5,356 nt of DNA from Synergistaceae bacterium UBA5560 (GCA_002425685.1 DIMS01000116.1:1-5356), one strand, 5' to 3'; shown: positions 1 through 5,356, counted from the stretch's first letter. Numbers and translations: made by a program. Notes: generated from the letters alone by a model not told the origin.

Positions 1-87
1 GCCGTCGATTCGTCGCAGTTTTCCGAAGGGGCTTGCCCGTCTCTCATCTGCCGGTCCGCCGCATTCCAAAAACGTCCCGCTCTCTCT
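1..87. other. Downstream flank of the ABC operon, no firm gene
   Basis: This is the stretch past the stop of the last operon gene (TAA at 90..88). On the minus strand an ATG at 47..45 opens a frame (M R D G Q A P S E N C D E S T) that runs off the window edge. It has only a weak GGCGGA-like ribosome binding site, so it may or may not be a fifth gene. I see no convincing stem followed by a T-run, so the operon's terminator is not visible here. Confidence 0.2.
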
Positions 88-1206
88 TTACAGAATCGCC
101 TCGTAGGCCTCTCCGGCCGTCAGGAGAGCCTTGGAGAAGACGATGCGCTCCCGCTCGATCTCCCGTTTCTCGTCGTCGTCGAGGCCCCGGATGTCGCGAA
201 GGCGGCACAGCTCGAAGTAGCGTTCGGGGTCGAGAGCCTTCTTCAGGAGGAACCGCCCCTTTCGCGTCCCCACCGCAATGTCGAAGAGGAAGGAACCGCC
301 CGTCTGCCCCTCGGGAGCGACCACCTGTCCCTCGCCAAGCCGCTCGTCGATCTCCAGGCGGCCCCCGCCGGCGGCGCGGGTGACCATTTCGAGCCCGTCC
401 ACCATCCCCTTCCCGAAGATGCCGCAGCGGATCGACAGGTCCTTCCGCTCGGGCATTCCCTCCCGGGCCAGAAGCGGAAGAGCCTGCCGCAGCAGCATGT
501 AGGCCGCGGCGACGCCGCATTCGGATTGCCGGCCCGCGTAGCGCAGCATCGCTCCGTAGGTGATCGAAAGAGGCAGCCCGTTGTCCGCCACGGCAAGAGG
601 AGGCAGCGCGTCCTCGGCGGAGAGATCCGCCGGCGAATCGTCTTCGCCCTCCGCCGACGTGCGCGGCAGGGGCGAGAGGTGGTGGCAGTCGAAAAGGTCC
701 TCCGGCTTCGAGGCAAGGAGCGCCGCACCCACCGCCCTGCGAAGCGCCATCAGGCGCTCCCGCTCCGCTCCCTGGAGAGGAGAGCGGGCGTTCGCCTCCG
801 AGAGCGTGTAGAATTCGTCCGGAACGAGCCCGTGCTTCAGCGAGAAGAGGACGATTCCTCCCGCGGCGTGCAGTTCGAAGAAAAAGTACCCCCGATTCGG
901 AGAGGCGGGAGGGTTGCCCAGCATCGGCATGCCGTCGAGCAGATGAAACGCCTTCCGCGAGGAGGCCCTTGTCGCCATCTCCACCGCGTCGAAGAACCCG
1001 ATGCCGGGGAAGGGCGTCTTCAGCAAAACATCCTCCCGGCGCACCACACCTCCCCCCGCAAGGGCGGGCAGGGCGAAACGGAGCGCCTGCCACGCAAGCG
1101 CCACACCACCCGGATACTCGCTGCCGTGGTACATGGAGAGATGTTCGTGCGAAAGGGACAGCACGTCCTTTCCGTCGCGGACGAGAAGATGCTCCCGGCT
1201 GTTCAC
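88..1206 (-). CDS. Tandem FmdE-like domain protein, last gene of ABC operon
   Basis: This 372-residue soluble protein has no signal peptide or membrane segment. It consists of two homologous halves, about residues 15-140 and 214-335. In both, an 'ALP-L' helix end precedes a loop and then the matching cores FFDAVEMATRA (71-81) and MVDGLEMVTRA (268-278). The pattern HG..PGG followed by an alanine/leucine-rich helix, then a D-G/A-hydrophobic-E helix ending in T, resembles the FmdE/FwdE family (COG2191), whose members carry a CPG motif and a later C..DAIQ..TG motif. The second half keeps cysteines at both comparable places (C230, C261); the first half has Y-P-G and F-P-G instead. The start is GTG, overlapping the upstream stop as GTGA, with a GAGG ten bases upstream, which implies translational coupling to the binding-protein gene. 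Coding status is firm; the FmdE assignment is from pattern recognition and moderate. Its role might be metal or cofactor handling linked to the imported substrate, but no reaction can be assigned. Confidence 0.62.
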   Translation of the reverse strand: MNSREHLLVRDGKDVLSLSHEHLSMYHGSEYPGGVALAWQALRFALPALAGGGVVRREDVLLKTPFPGIGFFDAVEMATRASSRKAFHLLDGMPMLGNPPASPNRGYFFFELHAAGGIVLFSLKHGLVPDEFYTLSEANARSPLQGAERERLMALRRAVGAALLASKPEDLFDCHHLSPLPRTSAEGEDDSPADLSAEDALPPLAVADNGLPLSITYGAMLRYAGRQSECGVAAAYMLLRQALPLLAREGMPERKDLSIRCGIFGKGMVDGLEMVTRAAGGGRLEIDERLGEGQVVAPEGQTGGSFLFDIAVGTRKGRFLLKKALDPERYFELCRLRDIRGLDDDEKREIERERIVFSKALLTAGEAYEAIL

Positions 1207-2153
1207 GGTTTCACGACCTCGATGAGCGATTCCACGTCGATCGTCTTCGTGATCAACCCGGCTTCCAGCAGAAAATCCTGCGTGCGCTTCAGTTCCTCGA
1301 TGTCCGAGGGACGAATCTCCGGGTCAAAGTCGTACAGGGGGGCCATCTCGCGCACCTGCTCGACGGAGAGTCCCGTTTCCTCGGCGGTGAGGCGGAAGGC
1401 CTCCTCGGGATCCGCCTTCATGAACGCGACGCTCGCACGACGGACCTTGTCGAAGGAGCGAACAATCTCCGGATGCGTGCGCAGCAGCTCTCCGCGCACC
1501 GCGACCACGGTGGTGGCATCGACAAGCCCTTCCCCGTCAAAGAGGATGCGTGCCCCCTTGCTCAACGCATCCGCCACAGACGGCCCCGCGGCCAGCGCGC
1601 CGTCCACCGAGCCGCCGAAGAGGGCGGCGACCCCGTGGGGGATGCCCATTTCAATGTGCTGCACGTCGTCGTAGGCCATTCCCTCTTTCTTGAGCGCCGC
1701 AGCCAGAAGCTGATGCAGCACCGTCCCCTTGGGACCGGCGATCTTCTTCCCCTTCAGATCGGCGAGAGATTTCACGCCCGGGTCGTTGACGAGCAGCGTG
1801 AACGCCTTCGGCGAACGTCCGTAAATGCCGATGATTCTGATGTCGAGCCCCTGAGAGGCCGCGATGAGCACCGACGTCCCCCCGACGCAGTTGGCGAAGT
1901 CCACGGAACCCGCCGCCATCGCCTGCGTCTGCTTCGGTCCCGCCGTGATCTCGGGATGTCCGACGGTGATCCCCTGGGGCCCGAACTCCTTCTCGAACAG
2001 CTCCATGCGCTTCTGCACGATGGAGGGAATGTTCAAAGGTGCCTTGACGTAAGTGATGTTGAGCTCCCGGATCTCCGCAGATGCCGCCGAAAGAGCCACC
2101 CCGGATGCAACGAGCAGCGCAAGGACCGTTATCGCAAGGATCATTCTTTTCAT
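1203..2153 (-). CDS. ABC transporter periplasmic substrate-binding protein, NitT/TauT family
   Basis: This 316-residue secreted protein would capture the substrate outside the membrane and deliver it to the permease encoded two genes upstream. A typical signal peptide covers residues 1-26: K2-R3, a hydrophobic stretch and an A-S-A cleavage site before E27. There is no lipobox cysteine. The mature part has the SsuA/TauA/NMT1 plan: an opening strand (LNITYVKAP), the 'AMAAGSVDFAN' segment near 78-88 that begins the ligand-binding lobe, then 'SLADLKGKKIAGPKGTVLHQLL' landmarks near 129-150. The ATG is seven bases after a strong AAGGAGG (2167..2161). A 50-base A-rich gap separates it from the ATPase gene, the only real spacer in the operon, consistent with independent and stronger translation of a binding protein. 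The family covers sulfonates, taurine, nitrate, bicarbonate and pyrimidine precursors, so the substrate is undetermined. Confidence 0.93.
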   Translation of the reverse strand: MKRMILAITVLALLVASGVALSAASAEIRELNITYVKAPLNIPSIVQKRMELFEKEFGPQGITVGHPEITAGPKQTQAMAAGSVDFANCVGGTSVLIAASQGLDIRIIGIYGRSPKAFTLLVNDPGVKSLADLKGKKIAGPKGTVLHQLLAAALKKEGMAYDDVQHIEMGIPHGVAALFGGSVDGALAAGPSVADALSKGARILFDGEGLVDATTVVAVRGELLRTHPEIVRSFDKVRRASVAFMKADPEEAFRLTAEETGLSVEQVREMAPLYDFDPEIRPSDIEELKRTQDFLLEAGLITKTIDVESLIEVVKP

Positions 2154-2203
2154 CGTGCTTCCTCCTTCAGTGTTCTTCTGCGTGCGTTCTTATGTTTGCT
2201 TTC

Positions 2204-2968
2204 TTATGCCTCTGCCGCTTTTTCTTTCGCATGATGCGCTCCGCAACACGTTCCGTTGCCGATCGCGTCGAGAATCTCCCTTTTCAGTCCGCTCATCGAC
2301 GCAATGTCCCGCGGATAGTCGTCCTCCACATCGAAGATCCGTACCACCTCCCCTCTGTCCATCACGTGGATTCGCTGTCCGAGACAGAGCGCCTCGTCCA
2401 CGTCGTGCGTCACGAAAAGGACGGTCTTCCGCCGCTCCTGCCAGAGATGCAGCAGATCATCCCTCAGCGCGGCACGGGTAAAGTAATCCAGCGCGGAGAA
2501 GGGCTCATCCATCAGGATGATGTCCGGATCATAGAGCAGCGTTCTGCCGAGGGAAGCCCTCTGGGCCATGCCGCCGGAGATCCGGCTCGGGTGCGCACGG
2601 CGGAAGGCGGTCAGACCGAGGCTCTCGATCAGGGCCGAGAGCGTTTCCTCGGTCGGCCTTTTCCCCATACTCCGGTACGAAAAGGCGATGTTCTCCTCCA
2701 CCGTCAGCCACGGAAAAAGGCGCGGCTCCTGAAAGACGATCCCCGTCCTGAGCGGTGCACCACCTCCGCGAACACCCACCGTTCCTTCCGTGGGCTCTTC
2801 CAGACCGGCGACGAGCCGCAGCAGCGTCGTCTTGCCGCAACCGCTCTTTCCGACGAAGACGGCGAACATCCCCGCAGGAATGGAGAGCGTGATGCCCTTC
2901 AGCGCGGGGAACCGGCCTCCGTCGAACAGAAATTCCTTTCGGAGGTTCCGGATGTCAAGGGCGTCCAT
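2204..2968 (-). CDS. ABC transporter ATP-binding protein, NitT/TauT (SsuB-like)
   Basis: This 254-residue cytoplasmic ATPase energises the importer. All motifs are intact: Walker A GKSGCGKT (40-47), Q-loop glutamine 80 in VFQEPRLFPWLTVEENI, signature ISGGMAQR (130-137; SGGM-QR is usual in the SsuB/TauB group), Walker B IILMDE (150-155), D-loop SALD (158-161) and H-loop histidine 188 in FVTHD. The length is normal for the family. The ATG lies eight bases after AGGAGGA (2983..2977) inside the end of the permease gene, with a 14-base overlap, so the two are co-transcribed and probably coupled. The C-terminal tail is unusual in holding C241-C242-G-A-H245-H246 followed by a charged lysine/glutamate end, a possible metal-binding cluster. 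The ATPase call is secure; the subfamily rests on the neighbours. Confidence 0.96.
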   Translation of the reverse strand: MDALDIRNLRKEFLFDGGRFPALKGITLSIPAGMFAVFVGKSGCGKTTLLRLVAGLEEPTEGTVGVRGGGAPLRTGIVFQEPRLFPWLTVEENIAFSYRSMGKRPTEETLSALIESLGLTAFRRAHPSRISGGMAQRASLGRTLLYDPDIILMDEPFSALDYFTRAALRDDLLHLWQERRKTVLFVTHDVDEALCLGQRIHVMDRGEVVRIFDVEDDYPRDIASMSGLKREILDAIGNGTCCGAHHAKEKAAEA

Positions 2969-3722
2969 GAACGTCGTCCTCCTGAAACGCCCAGGGCGCT
3001 ATCCGGCTGCTCACCTTCAGAACGAGAGCGTCGAGAAGACTCCCCAGGATGCCGATGGCAAGGATGCCGACGATGACGGCATCCGAACGGGAGAGCATTT
3101 CCGCATCGTGGATCATGTAGCCGAGGCCCGATGCCGCCGCCACCAGTTCCGCGCCGATGAGCGCCCGGAAACCGAACCCGAGGGCGAGGCGCATTCCCGT
3201 GAGCACGTGGGGAAAGATCGACGGAAGAAGAATCGTGCGGAAAATCGCCCCCCGGGAGAGACCGAAGGACCGCCCCACCTCGATGAGCTTTCTGTCGCAG
3301 GCCGCGACGCCACCGAGCGTGTTCAGAAAAACCGGAAAGAAGGAGGCCAGGATGATCACGGCGATCTTGGACGCCTCGCCGATTCCCAGCCACAGGATGA
3401 GAAGCGGAATGAGCGCCAGCGGCGGCGTGTGTCGGAAGAAGTCCAGAATCGGAAGAAAAGGGGCGCATCCTCGCGGAAAGAGACCGAAGAACACCCCCAG
3501 AGGAAACCCAGCGGCAAAAGCGAGCCCCGTGCCGACGAGTACGCGCCCGAGACTGGCCTGAAGATGTCTGAAGAGCGTTCCGTTCAGCAGCAGCGTGAGA
3601 AACGTCTCGCCCACCGCCTGGGGAGAGGGGAGAAGAAACGCATTCCACCAGCCGAAGACGGAGCCTGCCTGCCACAGAAGAAGCAGCAAAAAAGAGGGCA
3701 GAAAAAACGAGAGGCGACGCAC
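2955..3722 (-). CDS. ABC transporter permease, NitT/TauT (SsuC-like)
   Basis: This 255-residue inner-membrane permease forms the translocation channel of the importer. It begins with a hydrophobic segment (about 4-20), followed by the conserved LLPSP (30-34) and further segments near 59-81, 87-112, 118-135, 176-200 and 216-236. The EAA loop that docks with the ATPase is visible as EVGRSFGLSRGAIFRTILLP (148-167), ending in the usual 'LP'. The later ALIGAELVAA...GLGYMI block is characteristic of SsuC/TauC. Length is normal. The start is GTG, chosen because AGGAGG (3735..3730) sits seven bases upstream and the hydrophobic first segment follows directly. It is the promoter-proximal gene of the operon; the candidate promoter at 3767-3795 would serve it. 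Confidence 0.94.
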   Translation of the reverse strand: MRRLSFFLPSFLLLLLWQAGSVFGWWNAFLLPSPQAVGETFLTLLLNGTLFRHLQASLGRVLVGTGLAFAAGFPLGVFFGLFPRGCAPFLPILDFFRHTPPLALIPLLILWLGIGEASKIAVIILASFFPVFLNTLGGVAACDRKLIEVGRSFGLSRGAIFRTILLPSIFPHVLTGMRLALGFGFRALIGAELVAAASGLGYMIHDAEMLSRSDAVIVGILAIGILGSLLDALVLKVSSRIAPWAFQEDDVHGRP

Positions 3723-3736
3723 AAGAGGACCTCCTG

Positions 3737-3754
3737 AGTTAGCGTGATCTAACT
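3737..3754. promoter_or_regulatory. Perfect inverted repeat in the operon leader (possible operator)
   Basis: AGTTAG and CTAACT form a perfect six-base inverted repeat around a six-base centre. It sits between the predicted transcription start and the ribosome binding site of the permease gene, directly abutting the latter. A repressor bound here would block initiation or elongation, and in RNA the repeat could form a weak hairpin just before the ribosome binding site. On the minus strand it also contains GTTAGAT, a match to the integron R' core GTTRRRY, so part of the symmetry may have a recombination origin instead. Confidence 0.35.
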
Positions 3755-3766
3755 TGAACGAAGGCC

Positions 3767-3795
3767 AGCGTACGCTCTCCCCGGTTTTCTGTCAA
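3767..3795 (-). promoter_or_regulatory. Candidate sigma-70 promoter of the ABC operon
   Basis: On the minus strand a perfect -35 TTGACA (3795..3790) is followed by exactly 17 bases and a -10 TACGCT (3772..3767), which keeps the T, A and final T of the consensus. Transcription would start near 3760, leaving a leader of about 40 bases before the permease GTG. The -10 lies within a perfect ten-base palindrome, AGCGTACGCT (3767-3776), a possible operator. The position upstream of the first operon gene supports the call; the GC-rich -10 weakens it. Confidence 0.5.
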
Positions 3796-3809
3796 GGCCC
3801 TTTCATCAC

Positions 3810-4009
3810 ACAAGGACTTTCTTCGATGCGTCGAAAGTTCGCCAAGCGTGAACTTTGTCGCTGGTGCGACGGCAGCAAGTAGTACATCTGTTTTTGCATA
3901 ACTACGACGTCCGCGACCCTGACCGGCAAGATGGTTGCCTATAGATGTCAACGCGGTTGCGAACTCTGGCCAGGCTTTGCGCGAACCGTTCAGCAATTCT
4001 GTCTTTCAT
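3810..4009 (-). pseudogene. Frameshifted HEPN-like cassette gene remnant
   Basis: An ATG at 4009..4007 with AGGG six bases upstream opens a 35-residue frame (MKDRIAERFAQSLARVRN, then RVDIYRQ) that stops at TAG 3904..3902. Adding one base near 3937-3942 moves into a second frame reading NHLAGQGRGRRSYAKTDVL, then LAAV. Joined, these resemble the start of HEPN-type proteins: a charged helix with RVRN, then a G-GRR...TD-LRAA helix. Beyond that the expected 'VFLHATLEDFLR'-type helix is recognisable only in scraps (VHAW..TF in the first frame), so at least one further lesion is likely. The right end joins the attC-like hairpin and the left end runs into the operon promoter region. HEPN domains are commonly RNases of toxin-antitoxin and defence systems; the family call is from remembered sequence patterns. 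It could also be a short unrelated open frame. Confidence 0.38.
3834..3856. repeat. Inverted repeat AAAGTTC / GAACTTT
   Basis: A perfect seven-base inverted repeat, AAAGTTC (3834-3840) and GAACTTT (3850-3856), surrounds nine bases. It lies about 75-95 bases upstream of the predicted operon start, where an activator might bind, but also inside the decayed HEPN-like frame. A second small hairpin, TTCGA-TGCG-TCGAA (3822-3835), overlaps its left arm, so the two structures would be alternatives. Function is unknown. Confidence 0.3.
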
Positions 4010-4028
4010 ATGAATCCCTGGACTTCAT

Positions 4029-4096
4029 GCATAACGCCCGAGCTCACTGGTTTTTACGTAGCGCAGCGAAGTAAAAATACAGTGCATCGACCTATC
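4029..4096 (-). other. attC: attC-like integron recombination site (cassette end)
   Basis: Directly after the stop of the membrane-protein gene, the minus strand forms an imperfect hairpin of about 70 bases. TTTTTAC (4051-4057) pairs with GTAAAAA (4071-4077), and outside an asymmetric internal loop CACTG (4045-4049) pairs with CAGTG (4080-4084). CGA/TCG extends the stem past unpaired bases. It ends in GGGCGTTATGC, where GTTATGC (4035..4029) differs from the R' core GTTRRRY at one position. Length, asymmetric unpaired bases, overlap with a gene's end and a new start codon 26 bases beyond the core all fit an attC. The R'' box on the gene side is poorly conserved, so the site may be worn or the call wrong. 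Confidence 0.48.
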
Positions 4097-4901
4097 AGCC
4101 CCATATTTGCCATACTACTGCAATGATTGTTAGAACCAAAATAAGCAATCCAAAATACATCGGAACATTCTTTTCCGTTGAAGTAAATGATCTGTATTTA
4201 CTCGGACGTAATCCTTTGCCTAAGGATACCCACTCTGCTGTGTATATTTGGGCATCAAGATCCTGTTCCATCCGCAAGATAACATCGAACTTGGCCTTGT
4301 TTAACTTTCCATAATTGTCAATGAGGTTTCTCCAAGAGTTGCACAACAACAAACCCACTACAGAAAACCCATAAAGCGACCAAATTGTGCCAGAATACAA
4401 CGCTCCAGTCTTAATCATGAAACCAGCTATGGCCAAAAGACTTCCAATAGCCGTTATGAAAAAAGCGTTTGTTTTTTGCCGTCGCTGTATAAGACTTTCA
4501 GAGGACTCGATCATCAACTTATATAGATCCAACGTACTTGCTCCATCTTTTTTCCTGAAGCATTCTTTGAACTCCTCTTCGAGATCATAATGTGGCTTCA
4601 ACTTTGCGCATACAGCAGATGGAGTGTCATTCGGACGAATGTCCACGATTGGCAAGTTACCCTCTTCGGCCTTATTTATTTCCCATTTTGCGTTTTCTGA
4701 TTCCTCGCAGGATTTGCGATCATAAACAATTACGGCCTCTGCTTTTGAGATTGCATCAAGCGCTTGATTTTTCCAATCCTGGCAGCCGACACTATCAAGA
4801 AAAATCAGATCGAATTTTGCTGCCATTTCTACGCCGCTTTTTTTGAAAAGCTGCTTGGCCTGTTTTCTGGCTTTGAACCTGTGGATTACAAACAATTTCA
4901 T
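4095..4901 (-). CDS. TIR-like domain fused to RipA/8xMP-type membrane module
   Basis: This 268-residue protein starts at MKLFVIHRFK. Residues 1-90 look like a TIR-like fold: a first strand (LFVIH), a short helix, then DLIFLDS, the pattern AISKAEAVIVYDRKSCEESENAKWEINKA and LPIVDI. E74 after NAKW sits where TIR enzymes carry their catalytic glutamate. Residues 127-268 contain a helix with RRQKTNAFF, membrane segments near 145-164, 172-189 and 247-266, and between them SWRNLIDNYGKLNKAKFDVI and PSKYRSFTSTEKNVP. These are recognisable hallmarks of the RipA-family octameric membrane proteins (8xMP). The ATG at 4901 is preferred: it is 10 bases after the upstream stop and begins the first strand, while the in-frame TTG at 4928 would add nine residues and overlap the upstream gene. 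The ribosome binding site is weak (AGG), suggesting coupling to its neighbour. A plausible job is a membrane effector switched by its TIR-like domain or by a nucleotide signal (inference). Composition is AT-richer than the operon. Confidence 0.75.
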   Translation of the reverse strand: MKLFVIHRFKARKQAKQLFKKSGVEMAAKFDLIFLDSVGCQDWKNQALDAISKAEAVIVYDRKSCEESENAKWEINKAEEGNLPIVDIRPNDTPSAVCAKLKPHYDLEEEFKECFRKKDGASTLDLYKLMIESSESLIQRRQKTNAFFITAIGSLLAIAGFMIKTGALYSGTIWSLYGFSVVGLLLCNSWRNLIDNYGKLNKAKFDVILRMEQDLDAQIYTAEWVSLGKGLRPSKYRSFTSTEKNVPMYFGLLILVLTIIAVVWQIWG

Positions 4902-4911
4902 AGGATAGTGC

Positions 4912-5304
4912 CTATCTGCCACCAGCAATAAGGGTCTTCAAATTTGGCCATGTCCAGCCATAGACTTTGTCCGAATCAGATGCCGATATAGGCTTTGTAC
5001 AATGTTTGTCAGAGTATGCAGCCAATAGAAAATACGATTTCCCCTTTTCTTTTGCTATAGTTAGCTCGGCAGCCACGCCTGTCGCCGTATGTGTTTGGGT
5101 TCCGCAGAGGACAATTACCACATCAACGTTATCCATACGCTGGCGAACCTTCTCCTCCCAGTCACCGGTCAAGTGTTTTTTGACAGAGTTGTCTTTAAAG
5201 TCGAAGGGGCTGTCCTCAAGTTTTGCCTGACCAGCAAGCATTATCTTTGCACCTTCGTCATGGTCAATATCAAAACTGATGAAAACTCTCTTTTTTGTCG
5301 CCAT
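4912..5304 (-). CDS. MTH538/ThsB-type TIR-like domain protein
   Basis: This 130-residue single-domain cytoplasmic protein has the MTH538 TIR-like signature (Pfam PF08937, the group that includes Thoeris ThsB). It shows an opening strand KRVFISFDIDHD (5-16), a segment LTGDWEEKVRQRMDNVDVVIVLCG (45-68), THTATGVAAELTIAKEKGKSYFLL (71-94) and the family's closing YGWTWPNLK (115-123). E80 occupies the position of the TIR glutamate. Members of this group sense infection and/or make NAD-derived signals in some systems; whether this one is catalytic cannot be seen. The ATG follows AAAAGGAG by seven bases, and 17 bases separate it from a GTTAGCC integron-like core, so the gene is the first of its presumed cassette. 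It would be co-translated with the TIR-membrane gene 10 bases downstream. No promoter is visible before it, as is usual for cassette genes read from outside. Composition is AT-richer than the left part of the window. Confidence 0.85.
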   Translation of the reverse strand: MATKKRVFISFDIDHDEGAKIMLAGQAKLEDSPFDFKDNSVKKHLTGDWEEKVRQRMDNVDVVIVLCGTQTHTATGVAAELTIAKEKGKSYFLLAAYSDKHCTKPISASDSDKVYGWTWPNLKTLIAGGR

Positions 5305-5320
5305 TTTCTCTCTCCTTTTG

Positions 5321-5356
5321 GGCTAACATTTGCTTAACCTGCGCCGCCCGTTCCGC
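5321..5356 (-). other. attC: Partial attC/attI-like site at window edge
   Basis: Read on the minus strand the window begins GCGGCGCAGGTTAAGC (from about 5347), then AAAT, and GTTAGCC (5327..5321). The layout resembles the 3' half of classical 59-base elements, where GGCTTAAC and an AAGC-containing L' box precede the core GTTAG. The exchange point would lie between G5327 and T5326. The start codon of the TIR-like gene comes 17 bases after the core, typical of a cassette. The other half of the hairpin would lie beyond the window, so this cannot be confirmed and an attI site is not excluded. Confidence 0.45.

Noticed and set aside
44..1093. A 349-residue minus-strand frame parallel to the FmdE-like gene
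   Set aside because: Its translation is arginine- and glycine-rich with no motif. The competing frame has an internal duplication, a coupled start and family-like landmarks.
1203..2153. Binding protein as a lipoprotein
   Set aside because: There is no cysteine near the end of the signal peptide; the A-S-A site before E27 fits an ordinary signal peptidase cleavage.
2154..2203. Terminator, attenuator or riboswitch between the ATPase and binding-protein genes
   Set aside because: The 50 bases are A-rich with no visible stem; only the strong ribosome binding site is evident.
526..2234. Long plus-strand open frames of 382 and 421 residues across the left region
   Set aside because: They lie opposite the binding-protein and FmdE-like genes, have arginine-rich low-quality translations with no family pattern, and arise from the GC-rich codon bias of the real minus-strand genes.
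3739..3996. An intact 85-residue minus-strand gene
   Set aside because: Its first 18 or so residues do not fit, while the overlapping frame from 4009 does, and its end has no recognisable content. It is better read as the second frame of a broken HEPN-like gene.
4045..4084. The hairpin after the TIR-membrane gene as a rho-independent terminator
   Set aside because: The stem is AT-rich inside, has asymmetric unpaired bases and is not followed by a T-run on the minus strand. It fits an attC stem better.
4902..4928. TTG start adding nine residues to the TIR-membrane protein
   Set aside because: It overlaps the upstream gene by 17 bases and adds residues before the first strand. The ATG at 4901 starts right at the fold and follows the upstream stop by 10 bases.

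Overview
The window comes from a GC-rich bacterial genome. The GC-rich part holds a minus-strand ABC-importer operon in codon-biased, tightly packed DNA. The right-hand fifth is clearly AT-richer and carries two small defence-like genes flanked by sequences resembling integron attC recombination sites. Nothing here fixes the taxon; operons pairing a NitT/TauT-type importer with FmdE-like proteins suggest an anaerobe, but that is inference.

Region 88-3722 (minus strand) is a four-gene operon read right to left: permease, ATPase, periplasmic binding protein, and a protein of 372 residues built from two copies of an FmdE-like domain. The first two genes overlap by 14 bases, the last two by 4 bases (GTGA), and each of the three transporter genes has a strong AGGAGG-type ribosome binding site. 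A candidate promoter (TTGACA, 17 bases, TACGCT) and a perfect inverted repeat lie upstream of the permease. The transporter is of the NitT/TauT/SsuABC class. Its substrate cannot be read from the sequence; the fourth gene is the main clue that it may be something other than taurine or nitrate.

Region 3738-4094 has no intact gene. Read on the minus strand it holds an attC-like hairpin (about 4029-4096), then a short frameshifted reading frame that looks like the decayed start of a HEPN-domain protein, then the operon's promoter region, which itself contains an attC-like end.

Region 4095-5304 (minus strand) holds two adjacent genes separated by 10 bases: a 130-residue MTH538/ThsB-type TIR-like protein, and a 268-residue protein joining an N-terminal TIR-like domain to a three-segment membrane module resembling the RipA/8xMP octameric membrane protein family. 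Upstream of the pair, at the window's right edge, is what looks like the 3' half of another attC site (5321-5356). The simplest reading is a two-gene integron cassette of about 1.3 kb encoding a possible TIR-signalling plus membrane-effector anti-phage module, followed by a second, decayed cassette, with the ABC operon at the end of the array. The gene-family calls are fairly firm; the cassette and defence interpretations are inference.
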